A stretch of 64,000 nt of DNA from Delphinapterus leucas (GCF_002288925.2 NW_022098049.1:1949227-2013226), one strand, 5' to 3'; shown: positions 24,464 to 37,255, counted from the first letter of the stretch. Numbers and translations: made by a program. The notes: generated from the letters alone by a model not told the origin.

Positions 24464-24831
24464 TGTTTTTTTTAAAAAAAAATAAATCCATTTATTTATT
24501 TATTTTTGGCTGCCTTGGGTCTTTGTTGCTGCATGTGGGCTTTCTCTAGTTGCAGCGAGCAGGGGCTACTCTTCGTTGAGGTGTGCAGGCTTCTCACGCG
24601 GAGGCTTCTCTTGTTGCGGAGCATGGGCTCTAGGCGTGTGGGCTTCAGTAGTTGCAGCACGTTGGCTTCAGCAGTGGTGGCTCCCGGGCTTCAGAGCGCA
24701 GGCTCAGCAGTTGTGGCACGCGGGCTTAGTTGCTCCGTGGCATGTGGGATCTTCCCAGACCAGGGCACGAACCCGTATCCCCTGCATTGGCAGGCGGATT
24801 CTTAACCACTGCACCACCAGGGAAGCCCCTC
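24464..24831 (-). mobile_element. CHR-type SINE (long form), antisense
   Basis: Reverse-complemented tail 'tttatttatttatttttggctgc' to head 'caccaccagggaagcccc'. The duplication CTGAAGGTT is at 24455-24463 and 24832-24840. Confidence 0.92.
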
Positions 24832-25149
24832 CTGAAGGTTTTTTAAACCCCGGTCCTGATGACCACCATCATGAGGTTAGAATGACCAGGGCTGTGGAGT
24901 GTCTTAAGCTTGATTTCACAGCCTGACGAGAAAGCTTTGGGAAGGTAAAGCTTGCTGGGGTGCCAAGAGCTCCACAGGTGGGCTCTGTCCCCGCGTCCGG
25001 CTCGGTCTGGGTGGAGAGGAGGTCTGCAGCCAGAACAAGCCCTCCTCCTCCACCAGCCAGTTTCCCCTCTGCAGTCGTCTTAGGGGTTTGCGAGTATTGT
25101 TTTTCCTCCTCTGAGCACCTTGTCACTTCCTCGTGATCCCAGTCAGCCG

Positions 25150-25428
25150 GGAAGTTAGGTTTAGTTGGCTTTGGCCAGTGGAATGCGAGCTGAAGTGTTG
25201 AGGACTGCTTCCAGCTTTTAAGCACTTGGGTGCAGATGGCCTTACCTCAAGATGGAGCCCCTTTCACCAGCCCAGGTTTCTAAGAGACTACAAAGAACAG
25301 GACATGCCTACCGCACTGACCTGCAGTGGCTAAGTGGTATGAGCAAGAAATAAACTTTTGCTGTTTAAGCCACTGAGAGTTGGGGCTGTTTCTTACTGCA
25401 CCATGATCCAGCCTAGCCTGACTGAGAA
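25150..25428 (+). mobile_element. MLT1-like MaLR LTR 3' part
   Basis: 'aataaacttttgctgtttaagccactgagag' followed by 'agcctagcctgactga' is the typical 3' end of MLT1-type LTRs. The 5' limit is uncertain. Confidence 0.5.
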
Positions 25429-25884
25429 AATCTCGGGACCCACTGATGTGAGGCTGGGCCGTTCCTTTGTGGGACTGGACTCTCCAGGGCCCCCAGCCTT
25501 GGGCTCTTGTCCCAAAACATTATTTCCACCAGGGGACTACGTGGCTTTTACACACCTGGCAAGGCAATGCTTGAAAGCCAAAGCAAGTCCTTATCCAAGT
25601 TTCCAATCCTCCCAAACCTAGTTTTGCCCAGCTTTAATTCTGCTCCAGGCGGGACTCACACCTGCAACTGCCTTGGCAGGCCTGTTTGCTGGGGGCCATC
25701 CTGAGACGTACAGAGTCTCTCCTACAGTGTGAAATTCAACGACAGCAGTGGAGTGCCCACCGTGTGCCAAACAGATTTCAGCAACAGGCAAAGAGACCCA
25801 GCCTCACTTCTGTCCTGGAGAATGCCAGAGTCAGCTGGGGGCGGTGCCCACGAGAACCACCACCGTGAAAAACATGAGAGAATG

Positions 25885-26006
25885 GGAATTCCCTGGTGGT
25901 CCAGTGGTGAGGACTCTGCGCTCTCACTGCCGAGGGCCCGGGTTCGATCCCTGGTTGGGGAACTAAGATCCCACAAGCTGCATGAGGCGCTGCCCCCCAA
26001 AAAAAG
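25885..26006 (+). mobile_element. Short CHR-type SINE, sense
   Basis: 'gaattccctggtggtccagtgg' with the B box 'gggttcgatccctgg'. The duplication AACATGAGAGAATG / AACATAAGAGAATG is at 25871-25884 and 26007-26020. Confidence 0.92.
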
Positions 26007-27034
26007 AACATAAGAGAATGAAAGAAATTGTATGATGGTCATGTTCAGGGGGGGACACGGTGGAAACACAGTCCCCAACCAGGGATCAGGGATACTATTA
26101 CCCACCTGTAGGGTTATCAGCCAGGACTGGGGTGTTGATTGGAATGATCATCCCTTCCCCTCAGGCCTCCCTCTCCTAGAAATGATCTGTGGCATTCATT
26201 TGGTCCTCACCAGATCTCCCTATCTGTACTGTAAGAGGCCGAGGGCATCTTTGCAGGCCCCCCCGTGGGTGGTCCCACACACAATGGATGCTAACTGACT
26301 GGTCAAGGAGCTTTGCTCCTGAAGGGGTCAAACATTCAGACCCCCCAGGATGACCTATACTCGCCCTCACCTTGACCTGGGCTCCCTGCCTCTCCTCTGC
26401 TGGCCCTGCTGGCCTGGCCTAGAAGTGCTAGAGCCGCATCTTCACGTGATTCATTTTCTGGACTCAGTCCAAAAAGCTGTTGGACACAGAGAAACTGTCA
26501 CTCATTTTCTCAGCTTCCTCCTGAAGAGGAAAAACTGTCATCACAGAATGTAAATATTGCAGACACACGTACGAGTATAAACGACCTTTTTCCCTGGTTG
26601 CTCACTGCATATCCACTGAGATAGACATGCTGCCTCCCAGGGGCTCCATACTTCGCTCCTCTGCAGGGTGTGGTGAGTGAGGGTGTCCACACGATGATGC
26701 GCCAGCCTGAGTGGACAGAGAGGCCCAGAGGAGGTGGCGTAGCATGGGGCTGCAGTGTGTGCACAAGGCCAAACGTGAGGGGAGGGTGGAATCCAGCTCT
26801 CATAAGCATGCTTGCCAAGGCCACCTTCCTCCACTGCCTGCTCACCGCGCCAGGCAAATTCACACAGACACCTTCTAGGCCGGTGGGCTGGGCTCTGAGA
26901 ACAGAGTTTCTAGACCCACCCACTGAAATGGTTGCTAATGAGGAAGCCCCAAGCTCTCTGAACCTCATTTTCCCTGTGATCCGGAAGCACACAAGCCAGG
27001 CCTCTCCCCTGACTTTTCAGAAATGGTGAGGACC

Positions 27035-27390
27035 TGTCCCTTGGGGCTGCTATAACAAAATACCAAAGACTGGGTGGCTTATAAACCACAGACATTTCTC
27101 ACAGTTCTGGAGGCCGGGACTCCAAGATCAGGGTGCCGGCATGGTTGGGTTCTGGGGAAGGCCTTCTTCCTGGTTTGCAGGTGGTCACCTCTCACTGTGT
27201 CATCACATGGTAGAAGGGACAACCTAGCTCTCTGGGGCCTCTTTTCTAAGAGAACAAATCCTAATAATGAGGGCTCCATGCTCATGACTTAATCACCTCT
27301 CAAAGGCCCTGCCTCCTAACACCATCACCTTGGGGATTATGTTTCAACACGAGAATTCTGGGAGGACACAAACATGCAATCTATAGCAAA
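27035..27390 (-). mobile_element. MST-type MaLR LTR, antisense
   Basis: 'ggggctgctataacaaaataccaaagactgg' through 'tcctaacaccatcaccttggggattatgtttcaac' is the reverse complement of an MST LTR as recalled. Confidence 0.65.
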
Positions 27391-27479
27391 AGGTCATAAG
27401 CATAGAAAGTATCTGAGAGAAAAAGAAATGAGTAAGAAGTCCTCTCAGGGGATGGGAACATCCCTTGTTTGGAAGAGAG

Positions 27480-28006
27480 TGTATTTATTTGCCAGGGCTG
27501 CCGTAACAAAATACCACGGACTCGGTGACTTAAACAGCAGACGTTTATATTCTCACAGTGTGGAGGCTGAAGTCCGGGATCAAGGTGTCAGCAGGACTGG
27601 TTTCTCCTGAGGCCTCTCTCCTTGGCTCGCAGATGGCCATCCTCTTGCTGTGTGCTTATGTAGTCTTTCCTCTGTCCATATGCATCCCTAGTGTCTTTTT
27701 TTTTTTTTTTTTGCGATACGCGGGCCTCTCACTGCTGTGGCCTCTCCCGTTGTGGAGCACAGGCTCCAGACGCGCAGGCTCAGCAGCCACGGCTCACGAG
27801 CCCAGCCGCTCCGCGGCATGTGGGATCTTCCCGGACCGGGGCACAAACCCATGTCCCCTGCATTGGCAGGCGGACTCTCAACCACTGCGCCACCAGGGAA
27901 GCCCCCTAGTGTCTTTTTGTGTGTGTCCAAATTTCTTTTCCTTATAAGGACACCAGTCAAATCGGATTACGAATTTAAGGAGATGAAGTTGACAAAGTAT
28001 GGACTT
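27480..28006 (-). mobile_element. MaLR LTR (MST/MLT1-like), antisense, 5' segment of a split copy
   Basis: 'ccagggctgccgtaacaaaataccacgg' to 'ccttataaggacaccagtcaaat'. A SINE sits inside it, and the copy is cut at about 28007 by an MLT2-like LTR, resuming at about 28575. Confidence 0.6.
27701..27903 (-). mobile_element. CHR-type SINE (short form), antisense
   Basis: 'gcgatacgcgggcctctcactg' to 'gcgccaccagggaagccc'. The duplication CCCTAGTGTCTTTTT flanks it, nested in the MaLR LTR. Confidence 0.92.
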
Positions 28007-28563
28007 TTGATGGCTTATTTTATGTGTCAACTTGACTGGACCATGGGGTGCCCATGTATTTGGCCGCACATTGTTCTGGGTGTTTCTGTGTGGGTGTTTT
28101 TGGATGAGATAAACATTTAAAATGGTAGTGTAAGTAAAGCAGATTGCCCTTGCGAACGTGGGTAGGCCTCCCCAATCAGCTGAAGACCTGACAACAAAAA
28201 GGCTGACTCTCCCCCAGGTAAGAGAGAGTTCCTCCTGCCTGACTGCCTTCAAACTGGGACATAGGTTTTTCCTGCCATCAGACTCAAACTGAAACACTGG
28301 CTCTTCCTGGGGCTTGAACCTGCTGGTCTTTGGAACTAGACCACTGGCTCTCCTGGGTCTCCAACTTGCCGACTCAACCTGTAGGTCTTGGAACTTGACA
28401 GCTTCCACAACTGTGTGAGCCAATTCCTCATAATAAATCTCTCTGTACATAAGTAGCTACAGATATAGACAGATAATATAGACACGGAGATGCAGATACA
28501 CATACAGCTATAGATACACACATCCTATTGGTTCCGTTTCTCTGGAGAATCCTGACTAATACA
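28007..28563 (-). mobile_element. MLT2-type ERVL LTR, antisense
   Basis: 'tgatggcttattttatgtgtcaacttgactgg' through 'ttccgtttctctggagaatcctgactaataca' is an antisense MLT2-type LTR as recalled; it splits the MaLR LTR. Confidence 0.6.
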
Positions 28564-28574
28564 GATTTTGGTGC

Positions 28575-28672
28575 CAGGACCTTAAAGGTCTTATCTCCTA
28601 ATACAGTCATATTCTGAGGTACTGGGTTAGGGCTTCAACGTATGCCTTTTAGGGGGACACAATCAGGCATAA
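28575..28672 (-). mobile_element. MaLR LTR, second segment of the split copy
   Basis: 'gtcttatctcctaatacagtcatattctgaggtactggg' to 'gggggacacaatcaggcat' resumes the LTR interrupted at 28007. Confidence 0.55.
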
Positions 28673-29679
28673 GAGGCAGGCCTCCCGTGTCGGCCCACGT
28701 GGCCAGAGGAGCCCCGGCTCTGTACACCCACCTGCAGCTGCTCGCCCTCCGCCCCCGCACACTCCCCGGCCGCACTGCAGGACAGCGGGCACCTGCGTCA
28801 CCTCAGCTGGGCCTCCGGAGATGGCCCTTCTCAATACAAACTGCTCCTCTCTACCAGCAGAGCCAGCGCTTGCTTCTGGTGGCCGGCTGCTCTTCGAGAA
28901 CGGCGGCCCTAAAGTGGAAAGGTCCCAGGGCCGGCTCCCCGATTTTTCCCCCCAACGCCCACAGCTGTGCTGTCCTCCCAGCGCAGCTCCTGTGAGAGGC
29001 ACACCAGCACTGCTGCTCTGGGAGCCCTCCCTGTGGCCACGGTATGAAGCAGCATCCAGTTCAGAGTCCCCTGGCTGAATGATTCTGTCCCCCGTCCTTG
29101 GAGGCCAGCCCTGGCTTCCATTCCCAAAGGGCCTGAATTCATGTATTTAACCACACGCTTGCCCCCAACCCTGTCCCCCAGTATGCCAGGGGCTGGGCAG
29201 CCCGCATGGGTGGAAACAGCGGTGTCCCAGCTCCCAGAGGGCTTATGTGATGGTGCCAAGAGCCTCCCTGCCTCCAGCGTTTGCAGTTCCCTGATTGGTG
29301 GTTTGCTGGGTCTACAAGGGAATGAAGGCGGAAGGAGAGATCGAGCTGAGACCTGAAAGTGAGGAGGACTCACCTGTGCACAAGGCAGGAGGGGCAGTGG
29401 GCAAAGCCATCAAGAGTTTGGCCTTTTCCAGGTGGGAAAGCCCTTCAGGGTAACAAACTCCGCAACAGTGTGGATTTCCCAAAGCGTTGGGAGCTCTCAG
29501 TGACTTGAGTTCACCTCCACCCTCCACGTTAGTGCTCGTTATCTCCTAGACCCAGAAAACACATATTGCACGAAGCTGAAAGGTTGTTTAACACGTAGAA
29601 AGTGAAACCAGATTTATCGGCTTAAAGCACAACCCTAAACCAGCCATTCCCGGGCTCAGAGACCTTTCATAGCTCAGTA

Positions 29680-30055
29680 TATCCCACGCCAAGTCAAGTT
29701 CCCTACCAGGCACTCAAGATCATCCATAATTTGACACCGGTTTACCCGCCCAGCCTCATTACCCACCACATCCCTTTACACCCGCTAACCTGGATGACCA
29801 GCCTTCATGTCCTCCAGGCCTTGGCTGCTCTCATCCCTCGACTGCGAAACCTCGCGGGCCTGCCTTCCATTCTCTGCCGAGGCTGCTGCTACAAACCATC
29901 CCCTCACCAGGTCCACCTCAGATGTTGCCGCCTTCGTGAAAACCCCCTTCCTCTGCACTCCTGCGCTGTCAAGTCCTCCCTCCTGATCCTTATTTGCCAC
30001 TTATGTGGATGTCCTATTATGTCTACTAGAGATGGAAGCTCCTTGGAAATAGGTC
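29680..30055 (+). mobile_element. L2 LINE 3' fragment, sense
   Basis: 'ggcactcaagatcatccataatttgac', 'ttggctgctctcatccctcg' and 'atggaagctccttggaaata' follow the L2 3' end. Confidence 0.55.
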
Positions 30056-30069
30056 TTGTCTAATATGTA

Positions 30070-30128
30070 TAAAATGGATAACTAATAAGAACCTGCTGTA
30101 TAAAAAAATAAAAATTAAAAAAAAAAAA
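30070..30128 (+). mobile_element. Very short 5'-truncated L1 3' tip with A-rich tail
   Basis: 'aaaatggataactaataagaacctgctgtata' then an A-rich tail looks like the terminal tip of an artiodactyl/cetacean L1. The call rests on a short match. Confidence 0.35.
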
Positions 30129-31154
30129 GATGAATTTCTCAAGCTTTTTCAGTCCATGATACCAAGCCAAGGCCCTTCCACAAACCTGGGCTCTATTAGA
30201 TGACTTGCCAGAGACAGAATTATGAATTCCTGGTAATTACTAATGAAATCAGAAATGAAGTCCTTACCATTTGATTCAAGTCATTCCAATTCTGAAGACT
30301 AACACCAGTTATAAGAACAGATCAATGATATTCTGAAACTTTGTTTTTTTAAAAAAACAAAACCAAAAAACCTCAGTTACTAGGAGAAAACTGATCCCCT
30401 TTAGCCATGCAAAGCATGAGAAACGACCTTAAGTCCTTGGTTCTCTGTCAACCTTACTGTTCTCTAGCACACCCAGCAGTCTTTGTTCACAGCAAAGCTT
30501 AGACTCTTTACTTACAATCTCTCTCTCACCTGTGGATCACACCTGAGTAGGAAAACTTTTGCACCTTTTGTTTAGGATAAAGCAATTCTGTGGTCCTTCT
30601 CCCTAGGGATTCCATTCAAAGTCTCATTTCCCTCCAGCTTCTATAGAGATTGCCTTACTGTCAGTAAAATCATTCAGCTTTTGCCCTGGGTTGATTATGT
30701 ATCAAGGGCTATGTTTGATGATTCGGAAAGAAAGGAGACATTGTCACTATCCTCATGTAGCTCACTGCCTAATGAAAAGGACAGAAAAGTTAAACGTGTC
30801 ACAGGTGGAATGTCACAGGTAAGCACAGGGTACTAAGGGGGCGCGTAGAAAGGGATCCAAACTGAGACTTAGAGAGACAGAAGTATTCTGGAGAAAGGTG
30901 ATGGCTAAAATAAATTCTAAAAAAAAAAAAAGAAAATAGGTGTTGTGTCTTATCTTTGGTATCTCCTACAGCGATGCTCTATCAAGGTTTTACAAAAGAA
31001 TGTCATTTAAAAAAGAAATAGCCTTCTGAGACACAATGTCTTATTCTAAAACCAAGATTGAAAGGACCCAAGTGGTCCATACCAGGATTCTTTGGTTGCA
31101 AGTAGCAGAAACTGAAACTAGCTCAAGCAATCTTAAGTTATGGGTAGGTTACTT

Positions 31155-31451
31155 TGTATATTGGTTTCCGATGGCAGCTATAACAAATGACCACAAACAT
31201 CATGGCATAAAACAACACAAATGTATCACCTTATAGTTTCTAGTTCAGAATTCCCACATTGGTTTCACTGGACTAAAATTAAGGCGTCAGCAGGGCTGTG
31301 TTCTCCCCTGGACACCCTAGGAGAGAATCTGTTTCCTTGCCTTTTCTAACTTCTACAGGCCGCCTGCACTCCTTGGCCCATGGCCTCTTCCTCCATCTTC
31401 AAAGCCAGCCGCACAGCATCTCTCTGACCCTGACCCACTCCTTCTGCCTCG
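31155..31451 (-). mobile_element. MLT1-type LTR, antisense, first segment
   Basis: 'ttggtttccgatggcagctataacaaatgaccac' to 'gacccactccttctgcctc'. It resumes after the MLT2-like insertion. Confidence 0.6.
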
Positions 31452-31949
31452 TGTGATGGCTAATTTTATGTCAACTTGACTGGCTAAGGGATGCCCAGAT
31501 AACTGCTAAAACATTATTCTGGGTGTGGTTTGAGAGTGTTTCTGGAGGAGATTGGCATTTGAGCTGGTGAATTAAGATCACCCTCCCCAGTGCAGGTGGG
31601 AACCATCCATTTGTCAAAGGCTTTAATGGAACAAAAAGGCAGAGGGAGGATGAATTTGCGCTCTCTGCTTGAGCTGGGACATCTACCTTCTGCCCTTGGA
31701 CATCGGCACTCCTGGTTCTCGGGCTTTTGGACTCAGATCAAGACTTACACCATCAGCCCCCTGATTTTCAAGACTTCAGACTTCAACTGAATGGTATTAT
31801 TGGTTTTCCCCATTCTCCAGCTTGCAGAAGGCAGCTGGTGGGACTTCTTGGCCTCCATAACCACTTGAGCTAATTCCTATACTAAATCTCCTCTCACATG
31901 CATCTGTATCAGACCTATTGGGTCTGTTTCTCTGGCAAGTCCTAATACA
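31452..31949 (-). mobile_element. MLT2-type ERVL solo LTR, antisense, nested
   Basis: It starts TGTGATGG and ends CTAATACA, the reverse complement of MLT2-type termini, and splits an MLT1 LTR cleanly. Confidence 0.65.
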
Positions 31950-32135
31950 CTCCATCTTCCATTTGCTAAGATCTCAGTGACTACACTGGGCTCACCTGGG
32001 TAATACTCTCTATTTTAAGGTCAGTTGATAAGCAACCTTAATTCCCCTTTGCATTGTAACCTAACATATTCACAGGTTGGGACACCCTGGGGGACCAGGA
32101 CATCTTTGGGAGCCATTATTTCGCCTACCACACTC
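31950..32135 (-). mobile_element. MLT1-type LTR, second segment
   Basis: 'tctcagtgactacactgggctcacctgggtaat' to 'ttcgcctaccacactcca' continues the MLT1 broken at 31451. Confidence 0.6.
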
Positions 32136-35100
32136 CAGGTGTTTCGTGGAGGCCTCAGCCAAGACTGTAGCTGGGCCTACAGAACAGGAAGGGCCTGGAA
32201 TCAGGAGGCAGCAGAGCAGAGACTGTCCCTCTGCCCCTTTCTGGGCATCTCTTTCATCCTCTTTCTGCAGACCTGCTCTGTCTATCCCCCATTCCATTTG
32301 GCAAACACAGCCACCCCCCAGTTTTGACCCAGTTTCAGACACGAGAAGACTCATTTCTACATCTCTAGGGGAGATCCTGACTGGCTCAGCTTAGGTCAGG
32401 TAAACCCTGCTTCCTCTCTCCCATCATTAGGGGCAGTGAAGACAAATATGGCTGCCAGGTTCCCAGAGATCCCAGAGATGGGGGGCAGGGTGGTCGTCAG
32501 CTCAAGGGCTGAGCAGACACAACATCAAACTTTTAAGTGACCAAGTCATTCTGTGCCGAGGAGGAGGAAAGGATAAGGAACAGTAGGCCCCAAGCAAACA
32601 AATGCCTGTCCTATTTCTCTGACCTCATTAGCAAAGTCACCTGGTGGAGACACTTCGATCACGAAGACAGGATTGGAGCAGCCCTAGGCTGTGACTCATC
32701 AGGACCATTGTTTCTCGAGCTTTGGATTCTTTTGTATAATCCTCTCTGGTTTTTGTTTGCTTGTTTGTTTTCACGATTAAGACCTTGGAAAGTCGTGTAT
32801 GTTACTTTTATAGATGAAATTTCAAAAGCACTAGAAAGCTGCTATTTAAAATAATCATTTTTATAAACAGCGGCCTTGGATTTGTTTCATAGAGATTTCT
32901 ACCCTAGGTTTTCCTAAAATGAAGCCCATCTTTGTTGAAATGCAGTACCTCACAGACAGGTGGGGGCACCTGTGGCGCCGGCAGTGGAGCTCTGTACGGA
33001 CTGGCTGCGGGCTCACTGGGCTTCAGGCCGTCTCTTCAAGTGCCTGGGGCTCCAGCAAAGCAGCACTGGGCAGAAGTCACGGCACGTCCAGGAAGCTGAG
33101 CTCCGCCATGAAGGGGCAAAGCAGAGACACAGTCCTGGAGCTTATGGCGTAGCCAGGAGGATTCATACAAAGAATATTCAATTACAATTCCATTAAGCAC
33201 CTTGAGGGAGGAATAAAAAAGCAGGTGCTCTGACAACATTTAAAGGGGGGACCTGAGCAACTCTGGACTCAGAATCATCTTGTCTGTGACCTTTGCGCTG
33301 GGATCTGTAGGAAGGGCAAGTTTATGGCAGGGTTGAGGGACCACAGGGAGGAGTGTTCCAAGTAAAGGTAACTGGATGGGCATAGGGCTTGGGTGGGAGG
33401 ACACTTGCCGAGTTCAAAGACATGAGAAGAAACCAGAGTGAGCTGGGGTGAAGTGGGCCAGGGCCAGACCACACGGGGCCTCCCAGGCCTCAGGGGAAAT
33501 CACTGAAGGACTCTGAGAGCAATCTTTATTTGTATAAGATCTCTTTGGCTATAGTATAAGATTGCAGGGGTGTCAGCATATGAGAGACAAAGGACTCTAA
33601 ACAGCTCAAATTCTGGGCATGGCCATGCCCCCTTGGGAGAAAACACTGAAGACAGGCCTTTTGAATCAAGAGAGGCAAGAACTGCCCTTGGGTCCCACCC
33701 CACCCACTGGAGGGCAGACAGACATCTCTGTGCTTCACATTTGCTCACCTTCTGAGTGATTCATTCATCAACAAGAGGGTGGGGTTAGGAGGCAGGCTCA
33801 AGACGTCTTTACCATAATCACTGCTCAGTTAATTACCTTCACCATCTGTGCTGGAAATGATCAAGATGACTTGTGTGTGATGACACCCAGAGATGCCCAG
33901 GCTTCCTGGGTTGCCCTTTCCTGCCCTGCGTTACAGCTCCGGTATACAGGAGTACAGGGTACAGGAGGCTGGGTTCTCACGTGGGTGGACGCGCTGCTGC
34001 CAGGAGAGTGAGGTGCGGCGGGAGTGAGGGTGTGGGCAGATCCACGGAGACCACTCAGCGGTGCAGGACAGCGTTGATAGTGGGTCTGGGAGGAAAGCCA
34101 AGGGGCTGCAAGCTAGAGGTCTGGGCAAAGTTAGAAGGGGACTAGGATGAGACGGGAAACCTAGAGAAGTTACGAGGAAAAAGGGCATATCCAGGAGGCC
34201 AAGATGAACGGGAGGAAGGGCTTTCAGCTACAGAAAGAGAAATGGGCAACGTTTCTGAGCGGACTGCCTCAGCACTGTCAGACCTTTGGGGTATTAACCT
34301 TTTGTGCAAACAAAGATGCTGGCCGATTAATTCAGGGATTCTCCACAAACATTTGGCGAGATGCCAGGTGTTCTGCCCTCGGGATACAAATGTGAACAAG
34401 ACAGTCCTGATTTTACAAAGTTTAAAGCGTCTCATGGAAAACAAACAGGCTATGACAAGACAGCATAATAAGGGCCAATACAGGGGTCAAAGAGCAGCGC
34501 GAAACCTACCACCACTTGGGGATCAAGACTTCTGGAAGCTGAAATCAGGCGGAGGCCTGTGAGCCGAATACGAATTAGCCACATGAGGGCAGTGGGTGGG
34601 GAGAGGTTCCAGGCTGAGTTGCCGGCCTGGAAGCTTAAAGGTGACAAATAGGGCACATTCAAAGGTTGGGAGCGGGGAAAGACGAGAAGCCCCTGGGAGC
34701 CAAAGGCTGTGTCGTGAAGGGCTTGGCAACCACGGTCCCTTTGGGCTCTATCCTGCAGGCCACTCACAACCAAACCATAAACTCCACAGTAACCAGTGTC
34801 TCCATGGCAACCACACAATGCCTGTCCCCTAACAGGACCCAGTAAGTGATTAGTAATGACTCAATGAAGGGATGGGGGGCAGTGGGGAGCGGTAAAGGGG
34901 TTTCCATACTTTTTAATGGTTCCTAAAAATTGAAATGTCTGTTAAATATACAGTCTTTTGTTTCACATTAGAGATAAATGACTAAACCTGCAATTGCTAA
35001 GTCATGTTCTCACTCATACTAAGAGAGTCTCAAACTATAAACAAAACCAGACCTTTGTCTGTTTTGGGAAGGGGCCTGGGAAAGGGAGAAACGAGCTGGT

Positions 35101-35196
35101 GAAGTGGATGGGAAATCCTGATGACTTCACCTTTTTGCCCAGGGCTGGAATTTTCTTCCCTCTACTGAGAAAAAAAAAAATTAAAAGCTGTGTGGG

Positions 35197-35858
35197 ACTA
35201 CTGGGCATATACCCTGAGAAAACCATAATTCAAAGAGAGTCATGTACCACAATGTTCACTGCAGCTCTATTTACAATAGCCAGGACATGGAGACAACCTA
35301 AGTGTCCATCAACAGATGAGTGGATAAAGAAGATGTGGCACATATACACAATGGAATATTACTCAGCCATAAAAAGAAACGAAATTGAGTTATTTGTAGT
35401 GAGGTGGATGGACCTAGAGACTGTCATAAAGAGTGAAGTAAGTCAGAAAGAGAAAAATAAATACCATGTGCTAACACATATATATAGTATCTTAAAAAAA
35501 AAAGTTTCTGAAGAATGTAGGGGCAGGACAGGAATAAAGACACAGACGTAGAGAATGGACGTGAGGACACAGGGAGGGGGAAGCGTAAGCTGGGACAAAG
35601 TGAGAGAGTGGCATGGACATACATACACTACCAAATGTAGAATAGATAGCTAGTGGGAAGCAGCCGCATAGCACAGGGAGATCAGCTCGGTGCTTTGTGA
35701 CCACCTAGGGGGGTGGGATAGGGAGGGTGGGAGGGAGACGCAAAAGGGAGGAGATATGGGGATATATGTATATGTATAGCTGATTCAGTTTGTTATAAAG
35801 CAGAAACCCTAACACGCCACTGTAAAGCAATTATACTCCAATAAAGATGTTAACAAAA
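35197..35858 (+). mobile_element. 5'-truncated L1: end of ORF2 plus 3'UTR
   Basis: The end of an L1 ORF2 ([13 protein letters not shown] through [20 protein letters not shown]) followed by the 3'UTR up to 'ccaataaagatgtt'. It is the same family and orientation as the 3' end of the big L1 at 50838-51500 and highly similar by eye. I could not find its duplication. Confidence 0.88.
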
Positions 35859-35913
35859 AGAATATAACATTGAAATGTAATTATAATAATTTACAAAGGC
35901 ATAAACATTTTTA

Positions 35914-36257
35914 TTTATTTTTATTTATTTATTTTTGGCTGCTTTTTGGTTCTTCGTTGTTGTGTGTGGCTTTCTCTAGTTGCGGTGAGCGGGGGCTACT
36001 CTTCGTTGCAGTGTGTGGGCTTCTCATTGCGGTGGCTTCTGTTGTTGCGGAGCACGGGCTCTAGGCGCACGGGCCCCAGCAGCTGTGGCACATGGGCTCA
36101 GTAGTTGTGGCTCACAGGCTCTAGAGCGCAGGCTCAGTAATTGTGGCACATGGGCTTAGTTGCTCAGCGGCATGTGGGATCTTCCCAGGCCAGGGCTTGA
36201 ACCCGTGTGCCCTGCACTGGCAGGCGGATTCTTATCCACTGTGCCACCAGGGAAGCC
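35914..36257 (-). mobile_element. CHR-type SINE (long form), antisense
   Basis: 'tttatttatttatttttggctgc' to 'gtgccaccagggaagccc'. The exact duplication CATAAACATTTTTA is at 35900-35913 and 36258-36271. Confidence 0.93.
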
Positions 36258-37160
36258 CATAAACATTTTTAAAGAAAATATTAGCCATGGGGGAAAAAAA
36301 AAGTTATGTGGGACAACACTTGATGAAGTTTTTGGTCTATTACTAAATTTCACTTCTCATAAGGGAGCTCTTCCACCCTGGATAATTCAAGTAAGCCTTT
36401 TGCATTTGAAGATGATGTGGCTGAAAGGAGAGGATAATCACCTGAGACAGAGCTCCATGGGTCTCGTGTTTCTGTACATCTTGTGAGCAAGGCACTTACA
36501 GCCCTTCATTCCAGACTATCTTCTCAACAATGCTTGCAAAGCAAACACCCTTAAAAAAGAGAGTGTTCTCCCCTGGAGCACAGGGCAGGCCTGCTTACTG
36601 TTCGTTATAAAGGATCTGTGTCTGCTAAGCTCAGGGTTCCTCTCCTATAACGCAACCCACTGCACGTACACTCTTTCGTTTGGGCTCATATGTGTCACGT
36701 GCCTTGGGACTTGGAGGCAAAGGAACTGATACAAATATGCTGAAGCTTATCCTGTTCCCTGGGCCACGAGTAATCAAGTCTCCTGCAGCATCTATGACAC
36801 TGGCAGGTTAATGCGCGGGCTGACAGGTGTGGTAAAGTCTCAGAGCCTTCGCAGACCTCGACGCACCCTTCCTGAAAATGGTTTACTATCACACTGTAGC
36901 ATTCTTGGTCATTCTTGATGAATTTACCTAAACAACGTAATACTTACATCGCTGATTATAATACAATAACTGTTTTTAAAAGACAATAAAATCTGTAAGT
37001 CTCTTTTATACACTTTCCCAACAGATTATCTTCTAAAGGGGCAGTAGGCCTCACGTAAGTGAATGACAAAAATCTAAAAAGAAAACAAAAAACCAAAAAA
37101 CTGAACACAGTAGAAATAAGCTGGGAGAGAAGCCATTTTTATAAGACATAAATAATTGTT

Positions 37161-37166
37161 TTTAAT
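37161..37166 (-). terminator. C8orf76: Candidate C8orf76 polyadenylation signal (ATTAAA)
   Basis: The + strand TTTAAT reads ATTAAA on the gene strand, about 90 nt after the stop codon. I found no AATAAA between the stop and the downstream SINE. A short 3'UTR fits what I recall of the human transcript. Inference only. Confidence 0.4.
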
Positions 37167-37255
37167 TCAGTATATTCCATGATTAGCAGTGGATTCTGTC
37201 TGAAGTAAACGAGCACAATTAATACAAGATGTTTTGTTCTGTTTTAAAGGGACCA

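Larger units (their letters stand above)
22943..37255. other. FAM83A-C8orf76 intergenic region (includes FAM83A 3'UTR)
   Basis: The two genes converge here. The first part must contain the FAM83A 3'UTR; its end is not resolved (the first AATAAA outside a SINE is at 25349, inside an LTR-like repeat). The rest is transposon remnants, listed separately, with no coding gene recognised. A GC-rich unique block lies at 28670-29130. Confidence 0.6.

Noticed and set aside
24506..24926. Open frames of about 100-120 codons with Cys/Leu-rich sequence
   Set aside because: They are translations of the antisense long-form SINE; the same 'protein' recurs at every copy in the window.
25349..25354. AATAAA as the FAM83A poly(A) signal
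   Set aside because: It lies inside an MLT1-like LTR tail 2.4 kb past the stop; possible, but not supported over other sites.
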